From Bacillus xiapuensis (GTDB taxonomy: Bacteria; Bacillota; Bacilli; Bacillales; Domibacillaceae): DNA of 64,000 bases. The position numbers were made by a program, and so were the translations under genes. This document shows positions 54,670 to 63,105 of this stretch, in pieces (position 1 is the stretch's first letter; each line of letters starts with the position of its first letter). The notes under the pieces were generated by a model that saw nothing but the letters and a program-made list of their open reading frames with translations, ran no database searches and had not been told where the DNA came from. The stretch lies in NCBI RefSeq assembly GCF_002797355.1, contig NZ_KZ454940.1, forward strand, positions 1 to 64,000, read 5' to 3'.

Positions 54670-55476
54670 ATGCGTTTGATTTCTATCTGTCCAAGTAATA
54701 CGGAGATACTGGCTTATCTTGGTCTCACGGACCAACTTGTCGGAGTGGATAATTATTCGGATTGGCCGCAAAAAGTAAAGACCTTGCCGCAATTGGGGCC
54801 GGATCTGAAAATTGACATGGATCAAGTCGAGAAGCTTCAGCCCGACCTTGTTATTGCTTCCTTAAGCGTGCCCGGAATGGAAAGAAATATTGAGGAATTA
54901 AAAAAGCGGCGTATCCCCTTCATTGTCACCAATCCCCAATCATTAACAGACATCGGCCACTCGCTGCTGGAAGTTGGCAAACAATGCGGGGCTTCCGCTC
55001 AGGCAGAAAAGATGGCCAGCCGCTACTTTGCCCAGCTAAAGCTTCTCCAGCAGGCCACAAGCAAGCTAACTTCGCGTCCCTCCCTATATTGGGAATGGTG
55101 GCCTAAGCCGGTCTTCACCCCTGGCAAAGTCAATTGGCTGACAGAGATCAGTGAAATAGCCGGGGCGCGGAATGTATTTTCCGATCAGGAGACGGCCAGC
55201 TATCAGACGAATTGGGAAGAAATTCGAATAAGAAAGCCCGACTATATCTTTCTCGCCTGGGTAGGCGTCCAAACGGAAAAGATTCAGCCGGCGGTTGTAA
55301 ACAAGCGGCCCGGCTGGGCTGAACTGCCAGCGATTCAAAACGGAAGAGTGGCTGTTATGGAAGAATATTTATACTGCCGGCCTTCCCCGCGCGTGTTAGC
55401 GGGTCTTGATAAGCTGGTGAAAATGATCCATCCCGCTGTCGGAAAATCGATCGAGCTGGACCCGGTCTTTGCCTAA
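54670..55476 (+). CDS. Cobalamin-binding-type periplasmic-fold protein without signal peptide
   Basis: 268 residues of the helical-backbone metal/cofactor-binding superfamily (BtuF/FepB type). [20 protein letters not shown] starts the first lobe, and [20 protein letters not shown] and [11 protein letters not shown] mark both lobes. Unlike ABC-transporter receptors it has no signal peptide or lipobox, so it is predicted cytoplasmic, as in a group of proteins annotated as cobalamin-binding. Ligand unproven. AGGAAAGAGGAG precedes the ATG. Divergent from pepA. Confidence 0.8.
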   Translation: MRLISICPSNTEILAYLGLTDQLVGVDNYSDWPQKVKTLPQLGPDLKIDMDQVEKLQPDLVIASLSVPGMERNIEELKKRRIPFIVTNPQSLTDIGHSLLEVGKQCGASAQAEKMASRYFAQLKLLQQATSKLTSRPSLYWEWWPKPVFTPGKVNWLTEISEIAGARNVFSDQETASYQTNWEEIRIRKPDYIFLAWVGVQTEKIQPAVVNKRPGWAELPAIQNGRVAVMEEYLYCRPSPRVLAGLDKLVKMIHPAVGKSIELDPVFA

Positions 55477-55479
55477 AAA

Positions 55480-55513
55480 AAAGCGAGTGCCGCCTTGGTG
55501 ACACTCGCTTTTT
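55480..55513 (+). terminator. Terminator of the cobalamin-binding-type gene
   Basis: AAAAAGCGAGTG and CACTCGCTTTTT pair around a 10-nt loop. Confidence 0.88.
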
Positions 55514-55523
55514 AAGCACGAAA

Positions 55524-55552
55524 AAACGGCTCCTTATCCCAAAGCCGTTAAA
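55524..55552 (-). terminator. Terminator of yuiB
   Basis: On the minus strand AACGGCT-N13-AGCCGTT then T5; the stem overlaps the yuiB stop codon. Confidence 0.7.
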
Positions 55553-55865
55553 ACATTTGATAGCCCTTTTGACGAAGAATTCGCATCGTCATTCCTGAAG
55601 CAATAGCCCCGAGAAACCCGCATGATAAAATGACAACATCAGCAGGCTGCAGGGAGGCAATCCTTGTTCCCAAAGCCGAAAACGTTTCTCCTGCTTTGAA
55701 AACATAATCAAAGGTGCTTACTTTATCCACCATAACAATCGTAACAATCGGATAAAGAACAGCCATAATCCACGTCATTCGAAGCAGCATATTTAGCAGG
55801 AAGCCGATTCCGAAAAACAGTACGAAAAAGAGAAGCATTGAAACAAGTACAATAGCAATATGCAT
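55548..55865 (-). CDS. yuiB: YuiB-like membrane protein
   Basis: 105 residues with two strong N-terminal membrane helices and a third hydrophobic segment near 75-95. Matches YuiB of B. subtilis in length and neighbourhood. Function unknown. GGGGAG precedes the ATG. Confidence 0.8.
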   Translation of the reverse strand: MHIAIVLVSMLLFFVLFFGIGFLLNMLLRMTWIMAVLYPIVTIVMVDKVSTFDYVFKAGETFSALGTRIASLQPADVVILSCGFLGAIASGMTMRILRQKGYQMF

Positions 55866-55945
55866 TTCGTCTCCCCCTTAATTACTAAATATTAGTGTAC
55901 TTAATAAGGAGAGAAACGTCAAGAAAGCGGGGAATGCCCGCTTTC

Positions 55946-56065
55946 CTAATCTGTTCTTCCTTTCCCCTCACAGTTTCGGCATGTTTCAGACCCGCCGAGC
56001 AGCAGTTGAAAATAACCCTTGCCGCTGCAATAGCTGCAGGTCGTTTTTGTCCCTTTTTCTTTCAT
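55946..56065 (-). CDS. yuiA: Small zinc-finger-like protein YuiA
   Basis: 39 residues beginning MKEKGTKTTCSYCSGKGYFQ, with the two knuckles CSYCSGKG and CRNCEGKG (CXXCXGXG, as in DnaJ zinc repeats). AAGGAGAAG precedes the ATG. Matches the position of yuiA in B. subtilis (between yuiB and yumB). Function unknown. Confidence 0.85.
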   Translation of the reverse strand: MKEKGTKTTCSYCSGKGYFQLLLGGSETCRNCEGKGRTD

Positions 56066-56282
56066 ATCAACTTCTCCTTTCTGAATTTTCTGATAATATA
56101 TCAAAAAATTCAGAAGCTTTCAATCTCCTTTTTCGCTTATTTTCATTTATTTTCGAGAAGAATCGCTGCCCTTTTTTAGGGATATTTGTCTTCTTTCCCT
56201 ACCAGTCTGAAAAAAAAAGCTAAGACGGACTACGCCACATTCTGTTGCAGCAACGGCTACGTCTGCGCTCCGTTCATGTAAA

Positions 56283-56318
56283 AAGCCGAAAGAGGCCGCC
56301 CAAAAAGGGCGGCCTCCT
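56283..56318 (-). terminator. Terminator of yumB
   Basis: On the minus strand GAGGCCGCCC-TTTTT-GGGCGGCCTC, then TTTCGGCTTTTT. Confidence 0.9.
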
Positions 56319-56330
56319 GCTACTTCTTAT

Positions 56331-57551
56331 TTAAAAAATATTGAATTTGCCTTTTTTCAGCACAAGCGCTGGACCGCCGATCATAAATAGGGCGCGGTTA
56401 TCGATCATTTTTTTCATGAAGGAAGCTTTTGTTCCAGTCATCTTTTTGCCGAACGCCACACCGATCGCGTCATCGTCTCCTAAAGAGCAAACCGTACCTT
56501 TAATATCCGGTTTGAAGGATTCGAGCTCTTCTGCACTGCCTTTGACTAGCTTGACTACGTTGCGGGCGCATACTTCCCCTTGCTGCATCGCAATTTGAGC
56601 AGTTGGCGGATAAGGGCGATTAATTTCTTCGTTAATGATTAATGAAGAATCACCAATCACAAAAATGTCATCATGGCCAGGCGCACGCAAATCAGGATTT
56701 ACTTTCACACGGGCGCGCATATTTTCAATTTCCGCTTTCTCAATAATAGAGCTTCCGCGGACACCGGCTGCCCAGATGACGGTACCGGCTTTAATTTCTT
56801 CCAGCTCTTCCTCGCCCTTCGCTGCTTTAATGCCCTCTGGCGTTACCTCTTTAATCGCTGTGCCAATTTTAAATTCGACGCCTTTCTTCTCTAATTGCGC
56901 AACGGCGTATTTCACTAGTTCAGGATCAAAGCCCGGAAGTACAGTAGGTGCTGCTTCCACGCAGTAAATGCGAACTTTAGAGTAGTCGATATCATACTCG
57001 CGGCAAAGCTCAGGGACGCGGTTAGTAAGCTCGCCAAGAAACTCGATGCCGGTGAAACCTGCTCCGCCGACTACAATTGCCAAACGCTCTTCTTTCTTGT
57101 CCGTTTCTGTTGCATATGTAGCAAATTGATAATCAATATGCTCGCGAATTTGCCGAGCTGTGTTTACGTTGGAGATTGTAAACGCATACTCTTTCAGTCC
57201 TTGAATTCCGAAAGTTTCTGGTTCTCCGCCTAAGGCAAATACAAGATAATCGTAGTCGATTTCCCCTGTATTTAAAATAACTTTCTTATCCGCTGTTTTC
57301 ACATCTTGGACTTCTGCACAAATAAATTCGACCTTGCTGCGGTTGATCACGCTGTCAATATCATAACGAACTCGGTCATGATGCATCGTACCCGCTGATG
57401 CTTCATGCAGCCAAGTTGTTTCATAATGATAGTCATTTTTGTTGACCAATACAATATCCGCTTCGTCTTGACCCAGCATTTTTTGAAGACGTGTGACCGT
57501 CATCAAACCACCATAGCCTGCACCCAACACTACAATCTTTGGCTTTCTCAC
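56331..57551 (-). CDS. yumB: Type II NADH dehydrogenase-like flavoprotein YumB
   Basis: 406 residues. FAD motif [16 protein letters not shown] near the start, second dinucleotide motif [16 protein letters not shown] (about 165-180) and the C-terminal FAD contact [20 protein letters not shown]. Expected to pass electrons from NADH to menaquinone at the membrane, or to act on a related acceptor. Start is GTG 57551, giving [12 protein letters not shown] as in homologues; the ribosome site AAGGTGG is 11 nt away, so it is not certain. Confidence 0.9.
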   Translation of the reverse strand: MRKPKIVVLGAGYGGLMTVTRLQKMLGQDEADIVLVNKNDYHYETTWLHEASAGTMHHDRVRYDIDSVINRSKVEFICAEVQDVKTADKKVILNTGEIDYDYLVFALGGEPETFGIQGLKEYAFTISNVNTARQIREHIDYQFATYATETDKKEERLAIVVGGAGFTGIEFLGELTNRVPELCREYDIDYSKVRIYCVEAAPTVLPGFDPELVKYAVAQLEKKGVEFKIGTAIKEVTPEGIKAAKGEEELEEIKAGTVIWAAGVRGSSIIEKAEIENMRARVKVNPDLRAPGHDDIFVIGDSSLIINEEINRPYPPTAQIAMQQGEVCARNVVKLVKGSAEELESFKPDIKGTVCSLGDDDAIGVAFGKKMTGTKASFMKKMIDNRALFMIGGPALVLKKGKFNIF

Positions 57552-57884
57552 AATAATCACTTCCACCTTTTGTCCATATTTTCGCGAGCAAATCACATGA
57601 ATGTATAAACGGCTTTGCAGTTACGAATTAAGAATGTGATGTTCTTCACGAATAAGTATAAAAAAATACTCTAAAAAATATAAGACCTTAACATATGCAT
57701 ATCTAACACAATGATATGTCTTTTCACCTCCTTTTTCAAGACATTTGACTAAAATATTTCGCCTGCCAAACCTCTTTCACCATTACAATGATAACCCTTT
57801 CAAAAAGCCTCTCACGTGTTTAAGAATAAGAAATCCGGTATGATAATAGAAGAGAGAGGAATTTCAATTAAAAGGAGGGGTTGG

Positions 57885-58883
57885 ATGCAAGTAAATGAGC
57901 AAATATACGACATAACGGTCATCGGCGGTGGGCCTGTTGGGTTATTTACCGCTTTCTACGGCGGTATGCGCCAAGCTTCCGTCAAGATCATCGAAAGCCT
58001 GCCGCAGCTTGGCGGCCAATTATCCACCTTGTACCCTGAGAAATATATTTACGATGTAGCTGGGTTTCCAAAAGTAAAGGCGCAGGAGCTGGTGGACCGC
58101 TTAACCGAGCAAATGAAGCCTTTTTCTCCTGCCATCTGTCTTGAGCAATCGGCGCAAAGCCTTGAAAAGCTGGCAGATGGAACGTTAAAGCTCACGACTG
58201 ATCGAGAGGTTCATTTCTCCAAAACGCTGATTATCACGGCCGGAAACGGGGCTTTCCAGCCGCGCAAGCTTCAGCTTCCGAATGCAGAGGCCTACGAGCA
58301 AACAAATTTGCACTATTTTGTCACGGAGCTTGAGCCGTTCAGAAATAAAAGAGTGGCCATTTGCGGCGGCGGTGATTCAGCTGTTGACTGGGCTCTGATG
58401 CTTGAGCCGATCGCGAAGGAAGTGACACTCATCCATCGCCGGGATCAGTTTCGCGCCCATGAGCATGGCGTCGAAAAGCTCCGTACTTCCCGCGTCAATA
58501 TCCTGACTCCTTTCATGCCGAACGGATTGATCGATCAAAACGGGAGAATCAGTGCCATTCAATTATCAGAAGTGAAGGGGGACAAACAACTCACCTTACC
58601 CGTTGATGATTTAATCGTCAACTTTGGATTTGTTTCATCACTTGGTCCGCTTAAGGACTGGGGACTGACCATCGAAAAAAACAGCATCATCGTCAACTCT
58701 AAAATGGAGACGAACATCGAAGCAGTATATGCAGCAGGAGATGTTTGCACGTATGAGGGCAAGGTGAAACTGATCGCTTCAGGCTTTGGAGAAGCGCCGA
58801 CAGCTGTCAATAATGCCAAAGCGTATCTCGATCCGAAGGCCCGCGTTCAGCCCATGCACAGTACATCATTATTTAATCAATAG
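57885..58883 (+). CDS. yumC: Ferredoxin/flavodoxin-NADP+ reductase YumC
   Basis: 332 residues of the thioredoxin-reductase-like FNR group. FAD motif [24 protein letters not shown] motif [17 protein letters not shown], and [10 protein letters not shown] near the end; the redox CXXC of thioredoxin reductase is absent, as in YumC. ATG 57885 has AAAAGGAGGGG upstream. Supplies electrons for flavodoxin- or ferredoxin-dependent reactions. Divergent from yumB. Confidence 0.95.
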   Translation: MQVNEQIYDITVIGGGPVGLFTAFYGGMRQASVKIIESLPQLGGQLSTLYPEKYIYDVAGFPKVKAQELVDRLTEQMKPFSPAICLEQSAQSLEKLADGTLKLTTDREVHFSKTLIITAGNGAFQPRKLQLPNAEAYEQTNLHYFVTELEPFRNKRVAICGGGDSAVDWALMLEPIAKEVTLIHRRDQFRAHEHGVEKLRTSRVNILTPFMPNGLIDQNGRISAIQLSEVKGDKQLTLPVDDLIVNFGFVSSLGPLKDWGLTIEKNSIIVNSKMETNIEAVYAAGDVCTYEGKVKLIASGFGEAPTAVNNAKAYLDPKARVQPMHSTSLFNQ

Positions 58884-58951
58884 CCAATTGCCGTTATTCA
58901 GCCGCCAGACAGGGTAAATGATCTATAATTTCTTTTTAAAGGGTGATTCGT

Positions 58952-59602
58952 GTGAATGTATTAGTGATAGGAGCTGCCGGACTGACCGGCAAGCGCGTCG
59001 TCAAGCATCTAGCAGACAGCAGCCAGCACTTGGTCCGTGCAATGGTAAGAAAAGCCGAACAAACCGACGAGATGGAGACGCTGGGAGCCAAAGCTATTTT
59101 GGCTAATCTTGAACAGGACTTCAGCTTCGCCATGAATGATGTCAATGCTGTAATATTTGCTGCCGGCTCCGGGTCGGCTACCGGCCATGATAAAACGATC
59201 GCCGTTGACCAAGAAGGAGCCAAGAAAGCGGCGGACTTCGCTAAGAAAAAAGGAATTGAGCGTTTCATTATGCTCAGCTCAATCGGCACGGAAAATCCAG
59301 CGGCCGGTCCTGCCGAACTGCGTCCTTACTTAGAAGCCAAAAAAGCAGCGGATCTCCATTTACAAAACAGCGGATTGAATTACACCATCGTCCGCCCCGG
59401 CACTCTAACCAATGAACCGGGCACAGGAAAAATCGCGCTTTCCCGCCACTTTACCGCCTTGGACAGCCGTACCATCTCCCGGGATGACGTTGCGAGGGTA
59501 CTCGTTGATTCTTTATTGTTGAAAGAGACAGAACATCAAGTCTTTGAAATCGTCAGCGGCGACACTCCAATAGAGAAAGCATTGAAAAATGTCACCCGCT
59601 AA
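58952..59602 (+). CDS. NAD(P)-binding epimerase-like protein (YhfK/YwnB type)
   Basis: 216 residues of the atypical short-chain dehydrogenase group. The Rossmann motif is VLVIGAAGLTGKRVVKHL near residue 2, followed by ARPGT-like VRPGTLTNEPG. The YXXXK catalytic pair is represented by RPYLEAKKAAD. GTG 58952 is preferred because GGTGA lies 4-5 nt upstream; the first GTG at 58943 is part of that site. Substrate unknown. Confidence 0.82.
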   Translation: MNVLVIGAAGLTGKRVVKHLADSSQHLVRAMVRKAEQTDEMETLGAKAILANLEQDFSFAMNDVNAVIFAAGSGSATGHDKTIAVDQEGAKKAADFAKKKGIERFIMLSSIGTENPAAGPAELRPYLEAKKAADLHLQNSGLNYTIVRPGTLTNEPGTGKIALSRHFTALDSRTISRDDVARVLVDSLLLKETEHQVFEIVSGDTPIEKALKNVTR

Positions 59603-59614
59603 AAAAGCTTAATA

Positions 59615-59664
59615 AACAGCTCTTAAGGCTTGTATGATAACAGTCTTGAGGAGCTGTTTTTTTG
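59615..59664 (+). terminator. Terminator after the epimerase-like gene
   Basis: AACAGCTCTTAAGGCT pairs with AGTCTTGAGGAGCTGTT, then T6. Confidence 0.82.
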
Positions 59665-59743
59665 ATCAGTCCATAAAATATTATTTCAGCTTATTGATTG
59701 CATCGCTTCCTTAACCGGAATTACCTTCAATTAAAAAACATCC

Positions 59744-59848
59744 GCAATAAATCATTCAATTACTATAATACTAAACGCATCAAGCAAAAACTGGCTGACA
59801 TGAGTCCGCTTCAATACCGTCTTTACACCAGCCAATTGACTGCTTGAT
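59744..59848 (+). mobile_element. IS3-family OrfB tail, relic
   Basis: The plus strand reads NYYNTKRIKQKLADMSPLQY then RLYTSQLTA and a stop, the usual C-terminus of IS150-like transposases. The upstream part has been lost. It occupies the middle of the 59603-60050 gap, where no intact gene is seen. Confidence 0.75.
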
Positions 59849-60050
59849 ATAAATTAGGGGTCACCACATTCTCGCAACATGTTTGTGCTTTTTCTTAACG
59901 CCCAAAAAAAAGCGCCACTTAACGGTATCATTCAATACGCTAAGAGACGCTATATACAAATTTATTACACTAAAGTGTGCGGTGAAATAGGTGATCCACC
60001 GTGAAGTGAATACACCATCCCCGCCGCCTAACTTGCCGGACATTCAATTA

Positions 60051-60419
60051 TCAGCAATTCTCTGGCTTGCCGGCATTGGTTGCTGTGCGGAAAGAGGAGC
60101 CGCAGCCGCAGGAAGCGATGGCATTCGGATTATCAATCGTGAATCCGCCGCCCATCAGCGATTCTTTATAATCCACCACTGTACCTTTTAATACCGGAGC
60201 GCTTTCTTGATCGACTACGATATGAATGCCGTGCTGATGGAGCTCGATATCATCTTCTTTCACTTCATGGTCAAACCCCATGCCGTAGGATAATCCGCTG
60301 CAGCCGCCGCCGTGCACTGTGACGCGCAGGCTAGCTCCTTCTTCCTCGTTTTGCTTCATCATTTCCTTTATTTGAAAAGCAGCTGCTTCAGTAATAGTGA
60401 CTACTTCTTTTTCTTGCAA
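60051..60419 (-). CDS. yutM: Iron-sulfur cluster carrier YutM (A-type, HesB/IscA)
   Basis: 122 residues with the three A-type cysteines in GGGCSGLSYGMGF and the C-terminal SCGCGSSF. Accepts or delivers Fe-S clusters in the cytoplasm. The start is TTG 60419, since GGAGGGG lies 5 nt upstream and gives MQEKEVVTITEAA as in homologues. Unusual start codon but good ribosome site. Confidence 0.92.
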   Translation of the reverse strand: MQEKEVVTITEAAAFQIKEMMKQNEEEGASLRVTVHGGGCSGLSYGMGFDHEVKEDDIELHQHGIHIVVDQESAPVLKGTVVDYKESLMGGGFTIDNPNAIASCGCGSSFRTATNAGKPENC

Positions 60420-60622
60420 TGGAACCCCTCCATTCAATATGTCTTCTTATTAGTATATACACCAATTGTCTTCTTCTCAACCAAACTGCTTTTTCCTCTT
60501 CAATAAACCGCCATAAAAAAGTTCTTAATTCCTGATTATTTTCTCACACAAAAAGAGTATAATCAGATTAAGAATTAAGAATATATACCTAATTCCCGAA
60601 TGGACTATAGGAGGTAAAGCCG

Positions 60623-61324
60623 ATGGAAACAATCTCTCCATTTTACCAAAAACAAGAAAATTGCCCTTTATGCGGGCAAGTGTTTCATTCCACGAAAATG
60701 AGAACCCGCTTTGTAAAAGTGGCAGATCATGAATCAGACTTAAAGCCTATATATAAACAATCCGGCTTGAATCCTCTATTCTATAACGTCAAAGTATGCT
60801 GCCACTGCGGCTATTCATTCACAGATGATTTTTCCCCCTATTTCGCTCCCGGCGTCAGAGAGGAGCTAAAACAAAAAATCAGCGCCAATTGGACACCTCA
60901 GGATTATGGAAAAGAAAGAGACGCTCAAATGGCCATCAACAGTTACAAGCTTGCTCTATACAGCGGAGTAATCAAAAGAGAAAAGCATTTAACTTTAGCC
61001 GGCCTTGCTTTGCGTATCGCCTGGATTTATCGCGATCTTCAAAACAGCGGGCAGGAGCAGCGCTTTCTCCGGCTCGCCGCTAAGCAATATGAAGAGGCCT
61101 ACTCCAAGGAGGACTTGACCGCCACAGCAATGTCCGATGTAAAGGTTTTGTATTTAATCGCCGAATTAAACCGCCGCACCCATCATATCGAGACTGCGGT
61201 ATTCTACTTCTCTAAAGTCATTGAAAAACAGCGAATGGCCAATGACAAGAAAATCATTGAAATGGCCAAGGATCGCTGGTATGAATTGCGGGAAGAAAAC
61301 AAGCATAGTGAAGTGAGCGCTTGA
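60623..61324 (+). CDS. DUF2225 zinc-ribbon protein
   Basis: 233 residues. Two CXXC pairs, CPLCGQVFHSTKM near 14 and VCCHCGYSFTDD near 60, should form a zinc ribbon; a helical TPR-like region follows (AMINSYKLALYSGVIKREKH). Common in Firmicutes and without assigned function. AGGAGGTAAA precedes the ATG. Confidence 0.88.
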   Translation: METISPFYQKQENCPLCGQVFHSTKMRTRFVKVADHESDLKPIYKQSGLNPLFYNVKVCCHCGYSFTDDFSPYFAPGVREELKQKISANWTPQDYGKERDAQMAINSYKLALYSGVIKREKHLTLAGLALRIAWIYRDLQNSGQEQRFLRLAAKQYEEAYSKEDLTATAMSDVKVLYLIAELNRRTHHIETAVFYFSKVIEKQRMANDKKIIEMAKDRWYELREENKHSEVSA

Positions 61325-61330
61325 GCGGCT

Positions 61331-61378
61331 AGAAAGCGGTCAGATTTGACCATCCAGCAAATCTGGCCGCTTTCTTGC
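61331..61378. terminator. Terminator between the DUF2225 gene and yuzB
   Basis: AGAAAGCGG-T-CAGATTTG and CAAATCTGGCCGCTTTCT form a long stem; likely ends the plus-strand gene. Confidence 0.82.
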
Positions 61379-61416
61379 TCTCCGCAAAAAAGACGGTCAG
61401 GCTTCCGGCCTCACTG

Positions 61417-61653
61417 TTAAAACATTGGATTTTCTTCTAAGTACTGATAAATGTTATCCACCAGCTCTTCAGGCGTATCTCCGCCAACGGGCTCGCCGTT
61501 CACAAGCGCAAATAGCCCTTCTGCACATCTTGTGCAGTGGCTGAGACAGCCGTATTCTATCACATCCAGATTAGGATCACGTTCTAATATTTCAAGCGCT
61601 TTTTGCGCACCGCTTGCTAAATTGCTGATACAAAACTCAATAATTGGGTTCAT
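61417..61653 (-). CDS. yuzB: YuzB-family protein (DUF1450)
   Basis: 78 residues with cysteines in FCISNLA and [18 protein letters not shown], a thioredoxin-like ferredoxin fold of unknown role. AGGTGAGAG precedes the ATG. Divergent from yutJ, as in B. subtilis. Confidence 0.9.
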   Translation of the reverse strand: MNPIIEFCISNLASGAQKALEILERDPNLDVIEYGCLSHCTRCAEGLFALVNGEPVGGDTPEELVDNIYQYLEENPMF

Positions 61654-61921
61654 TTAAGCTCTCACCTCTCTTTCTATTCTACTATCCCTTCCACTTAGAA
61701 GAAAGCGGAATTCTAGATCCTGCAGGCACAAGGCAGGCTGTAAGGGGTGAAAAACCCCGGTTAATGGGCGCTTCATCTCATTGGCAAATTCCTGCTTGCC
61801 AGTTGTGAAAACAGCCATATTTCGATATACTCGTAGTGTCTGAACAAAAATGAACTTTTTTTGACAAAATCCTGGGGGATGTCAAAGCGAAATTACATAA
61901 AGCACAAAAGGGGATATTTAT

Positions 61922-62989
61922 ATGAAACATTTAGTATTGCTTGGCGGCGGCTACGGGAATATGCGCATATTGCTGAGATTGCTGCCCAATCAGCTGCCGG
62001 ATGATGTCACGATTACCTTAGTCGATAAGGTTCCTTATCATTGCTTGAAAACGGAATATTATGCCTTAGCGGCCGGCACAATATCCGATCATGAGGTTCG
62101 GGTTGCGTTTCCTGAGCATTCTCGTTTAAATCTTGTGTTTGGAGAAGTCACAGGCATTGATTTACAGAATAAGCAGGTACACCTGGAAAATCAAGAATCG
62201 ATCTCTTATGATGATCTGGTCATCGGACTCGGATGTGAAGATAAATACCATAGCGTCCCCGGGGCCGATCAATATACGCACAGCATTCAGTCCATTGAGA
62301 AAGCTCGTCATACGTATCAGACGCTTTCCAATCTGCCCGCTCATTCAAAAATTGGAATTGTCGGGGCAGGGCTGAGCGGCATTGAACTGGCAAGCGAATT
62401 GCGGGAGAGCCGGCCGGATCTTGACATAAAGTTGTTTGACCGCGGACCGCGGATTTTAAAAGATTTCCCTGAACGGCTGAGTCAATATATACATAAATGG
62501 TTTGTCGAACATGGCGTGGAGGTCATTAATAACGCCAATGTGACGAAAGTGGAGCCGCAAACGATTTATAACCATGAGGATGCCTTCCCGATGGATGCTG
62601 TCGTCTGGACGGCAGGCATTCAGCCAAACCGGATTGTGCGGGAATTGGACGTCGAGAAGGACCGCTCCGGACGCGTCAAGCTGACTCCGTATCATAACCT
62701 GCCAAACAACGAACATGTATATGTGGTCGGCGATTGCGCTAGCCTGCCTCACGCACCGAGCGCCCAACTAGCGGAAGAACAAGCGGAACAGATTGTCCAA
62801 GTTTTAGCCAAACGCTGGAATCACGAACCGCTTCCTGCTGAAATGCCAGAGATGAAGTTAAAAGGGATACTGGGATCCCTTGGAAAAAAACAAGGCTTCG
62901 GATTCGTGGCCGACCGCGCCATTACCGGACGCGTAGCCCGCTTTTTGAAGTCGGGCGTTCTCTGGCTATATAAATATCATAACGGATAA
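61922..62989 (+). CDS. yutJ: NADH dehydrogenase-like flavoprotein YutJ
   Basis: 355 residues of the NDH-2-like family. FAD motif LVLLGGGYGNMRILLRLL, NAD motif IGIVGAGLSGIELASEL (about 140-156) and VYVVGDCASLPHAPSAQLAEEQ. Likely an NAD(P)H oxidoreductase of unknown acceptor. AAAGGGG precedes the ATG. Terminated by the hairpin at 63000-63033. Confidence 0.92.
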   Translation: MKHLVLLGGGYGNMRILLRLLPNQLPDDVTITLVDKVPYHCLKTEYYALAAGTISDHEVRVAFPEHSRLNLVFGEVTGIDLQNKQVHLENQESISYDDLVIGLGCEDKYHSVPGADQYTHSIQSIEKARHTYQTLSNLPAHSKIGIVGAGLSGIELASELRESRPDLDIKLFDRGPRILKDFPERLSQYIHKWFVEHGVEVINNANVTKVEPQTIYNHEDAFPMDAVVWTAGIQPNRIVRELDVEKDRSGRVKLTPYHNLPNNEHVYVVGDCASLPHAPSAQLAEEQAEQIVQVLAKRWNHEPLPAEMPEMKLKGILGSLGKKQGFGFVADRAITGRVARFLKSGVLWLYKYHNG

Positions 62990-62999
62990 TCTTGAATGA

Positions 63000-63033
63000 A
63001 ACGGCTGACTCTAGCGGAGTTGGTCGTTTTTTT
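63000..63033 (+). terminator. Terminator of yutJ
   Basis: AACGGCTGACTC-TAGCG-GAGTTGGTCGTT forms a 12-bp stem with wobble pairs, followed by T5. Confidence 0.8.
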
Positions 63034-63105
63034 GTTATATCGTTTCCTCTCTTGGGCCATACTAAAAGCTGACTATGATGATATAAGCAAAGGGAGGGAT
63101 ATGAC

